From positions 1 through 5,090 of the forward strand of contig CATJRT010000077.1 in the NCBI GenBank assembly GCA_949742895.1: a stretch of 5,090 nt of DNA, read 5' to 3'. Of this stretch, positions 1 to 5,090 are shown piece after piece (position 1 is the stretch's first letter; every line of letters begins with the position of its first letter). This stretch comes from an uncultured Eubacteriales bacterium. GTDB lineage: Bacteria; Bacillota_A; Clostridia; Oscillospirales; Oscillospiraceae. The notes under the pieces are model-generated. The model was not told the origin of the DNA. It searched no databases and saw only the letters and a program-made list of their open reading frames with translations. The translations under genes and the position numbers were made by a program.

Positions 1-747
1 CCCATCTCCAGCCGTAATCCAGACATTGACACCATGGTGGGGAGCAAGCCCCGACTGATTATTCTTAACCGGGCGGATCAGGCTGATCCAGCCATGACCG
101 TCAGCTGGCTGACTTGGTTCCGGGAGCGGGGTTGCGGCGCTATGGAGACGGACGCCAAGACTGGTAAGGGTGTGATGCAGTTTTCGGCCACAGCCAAATC
201 CGTGCTGAAGGACAAGATTGAGATGTGGAAGGCCAAGGGGCAGGTTGGACGGCCTGTCCGGGCCATGGTAGTGGGAGTGCCAAACGTGGGCAAATCCACC
301 TTTATCAATAAAGTGGCTAAACGGAAATCAGCCAAGGCAGGGGACCGTCCCGGCGTCACCCGAGGGAAGCAATGGGTAAGCGTAGACAGCACACTACAAC
401 TGCTGGATACGCCCGGCATCCTCTGGCCTAAATTTGAGGATGAGACTACCGGTATGTATCTGGCCTTTACCGGAGCGGTAAAGGATGAGATCATGGATTC
501 CGAGGGATTGGCCTGTGCTCTGCTGGAGCTGCTCCGGGACCGCTACCCCAAAGCGTTGGAGGAACGGTACAAGCTGACCGGGCTGGACGGCAGTCAGGGC
601 TGGGAGCTGTTGGAGCAGGTCGCACGCAAGCGGGGTATGCTGAGATCCGGCGGCGAGGTAGATACAGGGCGGATGGCGGGGGTGCTGCTGGATGAGTTCC
701 GAAGCGGCAAGCTTGGACGCTTTACACTTGAGACGCCAGAGGCATGA
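1..747 (+). CDS. rbgA: Ribosome biogenesis GTPase RbgA (YlqF), 5'-truncated by the window edge
   Basis: RbgA is a GTPase that binds late 50S ribosomal precursors in the cytoplasm and promotes their maturation. The reading frame is open from base 1, and the first visible residues (PISSRNPDID) match the family just after its N-terminal segment. The ATG at 34 is therefore internal, and roughly 35 residues, including the catalytic-histidine region, lie upstream of the window. The GTPase motifs run in circularly permuted order: G4 as NRAD (67-78), a G5-like DAKTG (151-165), the P-loop GVPNVGKS (274-297), G2 around the Thr of RPGVTRG, and G3 DTPG (406-417), followed by ILWPKFED, which is typical of RbgA. 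The C-terminal third is the helical RNA-binding domain and ends GRFTLETP, as the family does. G4 has Arg where Lys is usual. The visible part is 248 residues, so the full protein would be about 283, close to the Bacillus protein. rnhB follows after 33 nt, a common Firmicutes pairing. Function is very secure. Confidence 0.96.
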   Translation, partial: PISSRNPDIDTMVGSKPRLIILNRADQADPAMTVSWLTWFRERGCGAMETDAKTGKGVMQFSATAKSVLKDKIEMWKAKGQVGRPVRAMVVGVPNVGKSTFINKVAKRKSAKAGDRPGVTRGKQWVSVDSTLQLLDTPGILWPKFEDETTGMYLAFTGAVKDEIMDSEGLACALLELLRDRYPKALEERYKLTGLDGSQGWELLEQVARKRGMLRSGGEVDTGRMAGVLLDEFRSGKLGRFTLETPEA

Positions 748-766
748 CCAGATTTTAAAGGGGAAT

Positions 767-776
767 GGAGAGAGGT
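767..776 (+). promoter_or_regulatory. Ribosome binding site of rnhB
   Basis: A purine-rich GGAGAGAGGT stretch ends about 5 nt before the ATG at 781. It supports that start in the 33-nt gap after rbgA. No promoter or terminator was recognised in this gap, so co-transcription with rbgA is likely. Confidence 0.7.
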
Positions 777-780
777 AGCT

Positions 781-1386
781 ATGCTTGGTTGGGAGCTGGA
801 GCGAGCCGCAAGAGCGCGGGGCTGCGCCGCAGTGTGCGGCTGTGACGAGGCGGGGGCTGGTCCACTGGCAGGACGCGCATATGCTGCTGCGGTGATCCTG
901 CCGGATGGGCTGGAGTTGCCGTATTTGGATGACTCTAAGAAAGTGACGGAAAAGCGCCGGAAGTTGCTGTTTGATCAGGTTAAGGCTCAGGCAGTGGCTT
1001 GGTCGGTAGCGTGGGTGGAGCCGAAGGAGATCGACATGCTGGATATTCTCAACAGTCGGATAAAAGCCATGCAGATGGCTATCGACGGGCTGGAGTTCCA
1101 TGCAGATTACGCGCTCATTGATGGCAACCGGGATCATGGAAGCCAGTGTGCCATTATGATTGACCATGAAACCGTTGTAAAGGGAGACGGCTTGTCACAC
1201 AGTATTGCAGCGGCGTCTATCTTGGCAAAGGTGAGCCGGGACCGCTACATGGTCGAGATGGCGGCGCTGTATCCGCAATACGAGTTTGAGCGTCATAAGG
1301 GATATCCCACTAAACGCCACTATGAGCTGCTGCAAAAGTATGGGCCCTGTTCCATTCACCGACGCAGCTTCCTGAAAAAGCTGTGA
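781..1386 (+). CDS. rnhB: Ribonuclease HII
   Basis: RNase HII cuts the RNA strand of RNA-DNA hybrids and nicks 5' of ribonucleotides misincorporated in DNA, starting ribonucleotide excision repair. The 201-residue length is normal for a compact family member. All four metal-binding acidic residues are present: Asp22 and Glu23 in CGCDEAG, Asp114 in LIDGNR, and Asp154 in KVSRDRY. The conserved DDSKK (residues 51-55 approx.) and HSIAAASILAKV segments are also intact, as is the C-terminal HKGYPTKRHYELL region. One oddity is that the Gly-Arg-Gly motif that reads the 2'-OH at the RNA-DNA junction is Gly25-Ala26-Gly27 here, and the usual proline after PLAG is Arg32. The ATG at 781 has a good ribosome binding site. 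The stop overlaps the GTG start of the next gene by 4 nt. Identity is very secure; the effect of the Ala26 change on specificity is unknown. Confidence 0.97.
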   Translation: MLGWELERAARARGCAAVCGCDEAGAGPLAGRAYAAAVILPDGLELPYLDDSKKVTEKRRKLLFDQVKAQAVAWSVAWVEPKEIDMLDILNSRIKAMQMAIDGLEFHADYALIDGNRDHGSQCAIMIDHETVVKGDGLSHSIAAASILAKVSRDRYMVEMAALYPQYEFERHKGYPTKRHYELLQKYGPCSIHRRSFLKKL

Positions 1387-1754
1387 GCAGTGGGGCAGAG
1401 GCCCGTATACTGGGCAGGTGGGGAGAGCGGCTTGTTGCGGAGGATCTGCGCAGCAGGGGATGGAACATAGCAGCCTGCAACTTTCGGTGCCGTATGGGTG
1501 AAATTGATATTATAGCGGAAAATGCTGTGTTTTTGATATTTGTGGAGGTTAAGCTGAGGAAAAACGATTGGTTTGCTTCTGCCTGTGAAGCTGTAACTCC
1601 GGTCAAGCAGCGTAGACTGTACGCTGCCGCTCAATTCTACCTCATCAGTCATTCGACAGAGCTCCAGCCCCGGTTCGACGTGGCAGAGGTATACGCCCCG
1701 CAGGGTATCCACACCAAGAGACCCAGCATAAGCTACATAGAAAATGCATTTTAA
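1383..1754 (+). CDS. yraN: YraN/UPF0102 family nuclease-fold protein
   Basis: This small protein (123 residues) belongs to the UPF0102/YraN family, which has a restriction-endonuclease-like (PD-(D/E)XK) fold and no firmly settled role. Visible landmarks are GRWGERLVAEDL (residues 11-22), NFRCRMGEIDII (33-44) and FVEVKLR (53-59). Glu40, Asp42, Glu55 and Lys57 form the expected acidic/lysine core, so catalytic capacity appears intact. The C-terminus, YIENAF, matches the usual family ending, so the gene is full length. The start is a GTG at 1383 that overlaps the rnhB stop (GTGA). No good Shine-Dalgarno sequence is visible within the end of rnhB, so translation is probably coupled to rnhB. The rnhB-yraN pairing recurs in many bacteria and suggests a nucleic-acid role, but that is inference. 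Family call is secure. Confidence 0.93.
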   Translation: MSSGAEARILGRWGERLVAEDLRSRGWNIAACNFRCRMGEIDIIAENAVFLIFVEVKLRKNDWFASACEAVTPVKQRRLYAAAQFYLISHSTELQPRFDVAEVYAPQGIHTKRPSISYIENAF

Positions 1755-1758
1755 GGAG
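1753..1758 (+). promoter_or_regulatory. Ribosome binding site of the dipeptidase gene
   Basis: AAGGAG, 7 nt before the ATG at 1766, is a strong Shine-Dalgarno sequence and fixes that start. It overlaps the TAA stop of yraN (1752-1754), so ribosomes ending on yraN finish directly on this site. Confidence 0.85.
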
Positions 1759-1765
1759 AACTGCC

Positions 1766-2686
1766 ATGAAGTGCTTGTGTGTATTCGACGCCCATTGCGA
1801 CACAATATCCCGCTGCTTAGAGAAGCATGAGGGGCTGGCCCACAACACCGGTATGCTGTCTCTGGAACGGACGGCGAGGTTTGGACGTTATTGCCAGGTT
1901 TTTGCCCTATGGGCGGACGGGGAACGTGGGACAGCGAGGGTATATCAGCGCCTTTTACAGTGCTTTCAGGAGCAAATGGTCTGCAACTCAAATAAAATCG
2001 TCCAGTGCAGGACGGCTCAGGATGTGGAATGTGCCCATCACTGTGGAAAGGCGGCGGCATTCCTCTCTGTAGAGGGGGCTGAGCTACTGGACTGCGACCC
2101 GGCCCGGCTGGACCAAGCGGTGGCAGACGGAGTGGTAGCCATCAATCTGACCTGGAACCATGCCAACGCTCTTTCCGGCTCCAACTGTGACCAGCCGGAG
2201 CGGGGATTGTCCCCCATTGGACGTGATTTCGTGCGAAAAATGGAGAATCTGCACATTCTGGTGGACGTTTCCCATCTTTCAGAAGCGGGGTTTTGGGATG
2301 TGATGGAGCAGGCCCGCCAGCCGGTCATCGCAAGCCACTCCAACGCAAAATCTGTTTGTGATCACACAATGAACTTGACCGATGAGCAAATAACTGCGAT
2401 AATAGAAAACCAAGGTGCCATTGGGATGAACTTCTACAAGAACTTTGTGGGAGGGACCAAGGATATGGATGCTTTGCGCAGGCATTTGGATCATATCCTG
2501 GAGCTGGGTGGGAGCGCCTGCGCGGCACTGGGGGGCGACTGGGATGGGTGCGACACCATCGATGCCCTGCCGTCCATTGACCAGCTGGACCGATTTTATG
2601 AGTATTTGTTGTGCCATGGTTATCATGAAACGGTCGTTTGCGGCCTGTTTTATAACAATTTAATGAGAGTAGTGAGTCAAAGATGA
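1766..2686 (+). CDS. Membrane dipeptidase-family (peptidase M19) zinc dipeptidase
   Basis: This is a 306-residue member of the renal/membrane dipeptidase family (M19, amidohydrolase-like TIM barrel with two zinc ions), which hydrolyses dipeptides, in some members including D-amino-acid-containing ones. All expected metal and catalytic positions can be matched: His10 and Asp12 in DAHCDT, bridging Glu103 in SVEGAE, His170 in VDVSHLSE, His191 in IASHSNA, and Asp258 in GGDWDG. LTWNHANAL is also typical of bacterial members. There is no signal peptide or membrane segment, so despite the family name the enzyme should be cytoplasmic. It has 17 cysteines (about 5.6%), which suits a reducing anaerobic cytoplasm. 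The start has a strong ribosome binding site, and the stop overlaps the thrC start (ATGA). The family is secure. The natural substrate (peptide nutrients, cell-wall dipeptides, Cys-Gly) cannot be read from sequence. Confidence 0.94.
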   Translation: MKCLCVFDAHCDTISRCLEKHEGLAHNTGMLSLERTARFGRYCQVFALWADGERGTARVYQRLLQCFQEQMVCNSNKIVQCRTAQDVECAHHCGKAAAFLSVEGAELLDCDPARLDQAVADGVVAINLTWNHANALSGSNCDQPERGLSPIGRDFVRKMENLHILVDVSHLSEAGFWDVMEQARQPVIASHSNAKSVCDHTMNLTDEQITAIIENQGAIGMNFYKNFVGGTKDMDALRRHLDHILELGGSACAALGGDWDGCDTIDALPSIDQLDRFYEYLLCHGYHETVVCGLFYNNLMRVVSQR

Positions 2687-4170
2687 ATTATTTGAGCACA
2701 AGAAACAAAGAACTGCGTATGAATGCGCCTCAGGCCATTGCTAAAGGGTTGGCCCCGGATGGAGGGCTGATGACTCCGGCGGTACTGCCCCGCCTGCCCT
2801 CCAACGCCATGGAGACGATGAAGGAGATGTCCTATCAGCAGCGGGGGGTTTATATTCTGAATAGCTTTCTGGAAGGATTCTCCAGCTCCGAGCTGTCCGC
2901 CTATGCCGCAGAGGCCTATGGTGCTGGAAAATTCTCCCATCAAGATGTGGCCCCTGTCCATAAGCTGAATGACGGAACCTTTTGTTTGGAGCTGTGGCAT
3001 GGTCCCACCTGTGCCTTCAAGGATATGGCGCTTCAGCTCCTGCCCCATCTGCTGTCTGCCTCGCTGGATAAGAACGATGAGAAAAAGACGGTGTGTATTC
3101 TGGTGGCCACCTCCGGAGACACCGGCAAGGCGGCCCTTGAAGGTTTTCGTGATGTTGACAAAACCAAAATTCTGGTGTTCTATCCGAAGAATGGCGTGTC
3201 AGACATTCAAGAGCTGCAAATGGTCACCCAGGAGGGAGGCAACGTAGGCGTGTGCTCCGTGGTAGGCAACTTCGACGATGCCCAGGCCGGGGTGAAAATG
3301 TTGTTCTCCGACGAGGAACTGGCAGCGGAGCTTGCGGAACGAGGGTATTTCCTGTCCTCAGCCAACTCTATCAACTGGGGCCGGGTACTGCCCCAGATTG
3401 TCTACTATGTCTCCGCTTATTGTGACCTGCTTAAAAATGGGTCGGTTTCTAAAGGCCAGCAGATCAATGTGTGCGTTCCTACCGGAAATTTCGGCAATAT
3501 TCTGGCGGCGTACTATGCCAAAGCTATGGGTGTGCCCATTAAGACCCTGATTTGTGCCTCCAATCACAACAATGTGCTTACCGATTTTATTAACAACGGT
3601 GTGTACGACCGCAACCGTACCTTCTACAATACCATTTCTCCGTCCATGGATATTCTGATTTCCAGTAATTTGGAGAGGATGCTGTTTGAGCTGTCTGGCC
3701 GGAACGATAAGCTGGTTCGGGAGTATATGAACCAGCTGGCCCAAAATGGTAGCTACCGAGTGGATACATCCATTCGGGCCAGGCTTCAGCGGGATTTCCG
3801 TGCCGGTTACTGCGATGACGGCCAGACCCGTGCCATGATTGCGAAGATGTGGAAGGATGAGAGCTATCTGATTGATCCCCATACCGCTGTGGCGTTCCAT
3901 GTGCTGGAGCAGTATCGGGCGGACAGCGGAGACGACACGGCCACTGTTGTGGTGTCCACCGCCAGCCCCTTTAAGTTTTGCTCCAGTGTGCTCACCGCCC
4001 TTGGCGTGAAGGAACAGTGGAGCGGTACCGACATTTTGAATCAGCTTTCCAATCATACTGGAGTGGAAGTCCCTGCGCCTTTGGCGCGGCTGAAAAGCCG
4101 CCAGCGCCGGTTCAACGATGTGGTGGAAAAGACGGAAATGAAAAGCTGTGTACTGGATATGCTGAAATAA
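2683..4170 (+). CDS. thrC: Threonine synthase
   Basis: Threonine synthase is a cytoplasmic pyridoxal-phosphate enzyme (fold type II) that converts O-phospho-L-homoserine and water to L-threonine and phosphate, the last step of threonine synthesis. The N-terminal domain opens with YLSTRNKEL and AIAKGLAPDGGL, typical of the longer E. coli/yeast-type enzyme, as is the 495-residue length. Lys113 in PTCAFKDMALQ is the Schiff-base lysine. SGDTGK (144-149), NSINWGR (228-234) and the phosphate-binding GNFGN loop (268-272) are intact. The ATG at 2683 overlaps the dipeptidase stop (ATGA). The only upstream Shine-Dalgarno candidate, GTGAG at 2672-2676, is weak, so translational coupling is likely. No homoserine kinase or homoserine dehydrogenase gene is in the window, so thrC is separated from its pathway partners here. 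No leader peptide or attenuator was seen. Identity is very secure. Confidence 0.97.
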   Translation: MNYLSTRNKELRMNAPQAIAKGLAPDGGLMTPAVLPRLPSNAMETMKEMSYQQRGVYILNSFLEGFSSSELSAYAAEAYGAGKFSHQDVAPVHKLNDGTFCLELWHGPTCAFKDMALQLLPHLLSASLDKNDEKKTVCILVATSGDTGKAALEGFRDVDKTKILVFYPKNGVSDIQELQMVTQEGGNVGVCSVVGNFDDAQAGVKMLFSDEELAAELAERGYFLSSANSINWGRVLPQIVYYVSAYCDLLKNGSVSKGQQINVCVPTGNFGNILAAYYAKAMGVPIKTLICASNHNNVLTDFINNGVYDRNRTFYNTISPSMDILISSNLERMLFELSGRNDKLVREYMNQLAQNGSYRVDTSIRARLQRDFRAGYCDDGQTRAMIAKMWKDESYLIDPHTAVAFHVLEQYRADSGDDTATVVVSTASPFKFCSSVLTALGVKEQWSGTDILNQLSNHTGVEVPAPLARLKSRQRRFNDVVEKTEMKSCVLDMLK

Positions 4171-4176
4171 GAGGTG
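4171..4176 (+). promoter_or_regulatory. Ribosome binding site of the metallophosphoesterase gene
   Basis: GAGGTG starts immediately after the thrC stop and lies 5 nt before the ATG at 4182. It decides the start: the frame is open further upstream inside thrC, but the protein fold begins at MALYAIGDTH. An out-of-frame ATG at 4177 sits between them and is probably not used. Confidence 0.75.
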
Positions 4177-4181
4177 ATGGA

Positions 4182-4871
4182 ATGGCTCTGTACGCCATTG
4201 GCGACACGCATCTTTCTTTGAGCTCAGACAAGTCCATGGAGGTGTTCGGCGCAGGCTGGGAGGACTATGTGGACAGACTCCGGACAGGCTTTGCAGATGT
4301 GGATGATGGGGACACAGTGGTACTGTGCGGTGACCTGTCCTGGGGTATGAATCTGGAGGAGGCCCGGCTGGATTTAGCGTTTTTGGACCGGGAGTTGCCG
4401 GGGGAAAAGTGGTTGCTCAAGGGAAACCACGATTATTGGTGGACCACTGCCTCCAAAATGAACGCTTTTTTTCAGGAAAATGGATTTGGCAGGCTCCATA
4501 TCCTTCACAACAACTGTGCCTTTTATGGTGGCGTGGCCCTATGCGGCACGCGGGGATGGTTTTTTGAGGAGAATGGCGGGCCGCAGTCGGAAAAAGTATT
4601 CCGCCGGGAGCTAATCCGTCTGGAGGCGTCCCTGAAAGCGGCGGGAGAGCAGGAAAAATACTGCTTTCTGCACTATCCGCCGCTGTACCGGGGTTACCGT
4701 TGTCAGGAGATCATCGACCTGCTGGAGCAGTACAGGGTCAAAGCCTGCCACTACGGACATCTTCATGGCCCCAGCCACCGGCTGGCCATCGAGGGGATGC
4801 AGGGGACGGTAGACTATCATCTGGTATCGGCGGATTATGTCGGATTCCGACCAAAAAAAATTTTAGATTGA
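4182..4871 (+). CDS. Calcineurin-like metallophosphoesterase of unassigned substrate
   Basis: This 229-residue protein is a cytoplasmic calcineurin-like metallophosphoesterase with a complete two-metal site. GDTH gives Asp8 and His10, GDLSWG gives Asp51, GNHDYWW gives Asn82 and His83, FLHYPP gives His164, and YGHLHG gives His193 and His195. There is no signal peptide or membrane helix. The overall shape, including the GDLSWG and GNHDYWW wording and the C-terminal VSADYVGFRPKKI, fits a conserved group of predicted phosphohydrolases (COG1768-like) found in Firmicutes. No substrate can be assigned from sequence; phosphoproteins, nucleotides and phosphodiesters are all possible. The gene starts 11 nt after thrC and is probably its co-transcribed tail. 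Its last codons contain an A8T4 run that could allow slippage into a 12-residue longer frame. The fold call is very secure; the biological role is open. Confidence 0.92.
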   Translation: MALYAIGDTHLSLSSDKSMEVFGAGWEDYVDRLRTGFADVDDGDTVVLCGDLSWGMNLEEARLDLAFLDRELPGEKWLLKGNHDYWWTTASKMNAFFQENGFGRLHILHNNCAFYGGVALCGTRGWFFEENGGPQSEKVFRRELIRLEASLKAAGEQEKYCFLHYPPLYRGYRCQEIIDLLEQYRVKACHYGHLHGPSHRLAIEGMQGTVDYHLVSADYVGFRPKKILD

Positions 4872-4883
4872 GCAAAAAAACAG
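4872..4883 (+). promoter_or_regulatory. A-tract upstream of the tig promoter (possible UP element)
   Basis: A run of seven adenines (4874-4880) lies just upstream of the proposed -35 box, where the alpha subunit of RNA polymerase can contact A-rich DNA. The assignment rests only on position and composition. Confidence 0.35.
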
Positions 4884-4912
4884 TGGAAATTTTTGTGTCT
4901 ATCTGATACAAT
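4884..4912 (+). promoter_or_regulatory. Candidate sigma-A promoter for tig, with extended -10
   Basis: The proposed -10 is TACAAT (4907-4912), one mismatch from TATAAT, preceded by TG at 4904-4905, the extended -10 dinucleotide. Exactly 17 nt upstream is TGGAAA (4884-4889), matching 4 of 6 bases of TTGACA. Transcription would start near 4919-4920, giving a leader of about 60 nt before the tig ATG. This is the only sizeable gap in the window, and the promoter suggests tig starts a new unit. No clear hairpin terminator for the upstream operon is visible, so read-through is possible. Confidence 0.65.
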
Positions 4913-4963
4913 AGGTGAGATTATTAGAAAGAAAGGCCTGACCTTATCAAAATGGGCCGAGTT

Positions 4964-4970
4964 GGAGGAA
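4964..4970 (+). promoter_or_regulatory. Ribosome binding site of tig
   Basis: GGAGGAA, 8 nt before the ATG at 4979, is a near-perfect Shine-Dalgarno sequence, consistent with strong expression of trigger factor. Confidence 0.85.
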
Positions 4971-4978
4971 CATACACA

Positions 4979-5090
4979 ATGAACATCAAGAGCAACGAAA
5001 AAAAAGAAAACAGCGCCTTTGAGTTGGTGATCGAAGTCGGATCTGCCGAATTCCAGGCTGCCATCGACAAGGTTTACAATCGCCAGAAGA
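4979..5090 (+). CDS. tig: Trigger factor (ribosome-associated chaperone), N-terminal fragment cut by the window end
   Basis: Trigger factor docks at the ribosomal exit tunnel through its N-terminal domain and protects emerging nascent chains; it also has a central peptidyl-prolyl isomerase domain. Only 37 codons are visible, beginning MNIKSNEKKENSAFELVIEV and continuing through SAEFQAAIDKVYNRQK. This matches the opening of the ribosome-binding domain in clostridial trigger factors: a short charged lead, a beta strand ending in IEV, then a helix with the EF..A..K.Y pattern. The ribosome-docking GFRxGK signature would lie just past the window end, so it cannot be confirmed here. The strong ribosome binding site and dedicated candidate promoter fit an abundant chaperone. 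In many Firmicutes clpP and clpX follow tig; that is a prediction for the DNA beyond 5090. An A8 tract sits at codons 7-9. Confidence 0.85.
   Translation, partial: MNIKSNEKKENSAFELVIEVGSAEFQAAIDKVYNRQK

Noticed and set aside
34..747. ATG at 34 as the true start of the GTPase gene
   Set aside because: The frame is open to base 1 and the residues before this ATG match the conserved RbgA sequence, so the gene begins upstream of the window.
394..1167. Long minus-strand open frame opposite rbgA and rnhB (257 codons)
   Set aside because: It spans two well-recognised genes and the gap between them, and its translation shows no recognisable domain. It is best explained as an antisense shadow of GC-rich coding sequence.
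1356..2060. Minus-strand open frame opposite yraN and the dipeptidase start (234 codons)
   Set aside because: It crosses a gene boundary, has a Pro/Ser/Cys-rich composition unlike a folded protein, and shows no motif.
3358..4056. Minus-strand open frame inside thrC (232 codons)
   Set aside because: It lies entirely opposite a strongly supported threonine synthase, and its His/Gly/Ile-rich translation is an artefact of the reverse reading.
3978..4181. Longer N-terminus for the metallophosphoesterase, starting inside thrC
   Set aside because: The extra 68 residues are thrC read out of frame. The GAGGTG site and the MALYAIGDTH family start both support the ATG at 4182.
4851..4890. Intrinsic terminator after the phosphoesterase gene
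   Set aside because: A and T runs are present, but I could not find a GC-rich inverted repeat before them.
4920..4978. Riboswitch or T-box in the tig leader
   Set aside because: The leader is only about 60 nt and has just a 4-bp hairpin, far too short for known riboswitch or T-box architecture.
1..5090. Novel defence, mobile or biosynthetic system
   Set aside because: All seven coding regions belong to recognised families with intact motifs. There are no transposase, integrase, toxin-like or repeat-array signals, and strand and codon style are uniform.

Overview
The window looks like an ordinary chromosomal housekeeping segment of a Gram-positive anaerobe, most likely a Clostridia member of the Oscillospiraceae/Flavonifractor type. 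The reasons are the adjacent ribosome-assembly GTPase, RNase HII and YraN genes, strong GGAGG-type ribosome binding sites, fairly GC-rich coding DNA, a cysteine-rich cytoplasmic enzyme, and a trigger factor N-terminus of clostridial style. The family placement is inference. All seven genes are on the + strand. No RNA gene, mobile element, CRISPR array or phage feature was seen.

Layout: 1-747 is the 3' part of rbgA (ylqF), a circularly permuted GTPase that matures the 50S ribosomal subunit. After 33 nt comes rnhB (781-1386), RNase HII. Its stop overlaps the GTG start of a yraN/UPF0102 gene (1383-1754) through a GTGA junction. Eleven bases later is a complete M19-type zinc dipeptidase (1766-2686). 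Its stop overlaps the start of thrC (2683-4170), threonine synthase, through an ATGA junction. Eleven bases after thrC begins a small cytoplasmic metallophosphoesterase (4182-4871). The only sizeable gap (4872-4978, 107 nt) holds a good candidate sigma-A promoter with an extended -10, which would drive the last gene, trigger factor (tig), cut by the window end at 5090.

How the genes relate: the six genes from rbgA to the phosphoesterase have gaps of 33 nt or less, two of them 4-nt overlaps, so they probably form one transcript with translational coupling. The products fall into ribosome assembly, removal of RNA from DNA, a nuclease-fold protein of unsettled role, peptide breakdown, threonine synthesis, and an unassigned phosphoesterase. 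This looks like a growth-linked operon rather than one pathway. tig appears to begin a new transcription unit.

I found no convincing novel system. The points most worth a second look are the GRG-to-GAG change in the substrate-recognition motif of RNase HII, the dipeptidase-threonine synthase coupling, the unassigned phosphoesterase, and an A8 tract at the end of the phosphoesterase gene.
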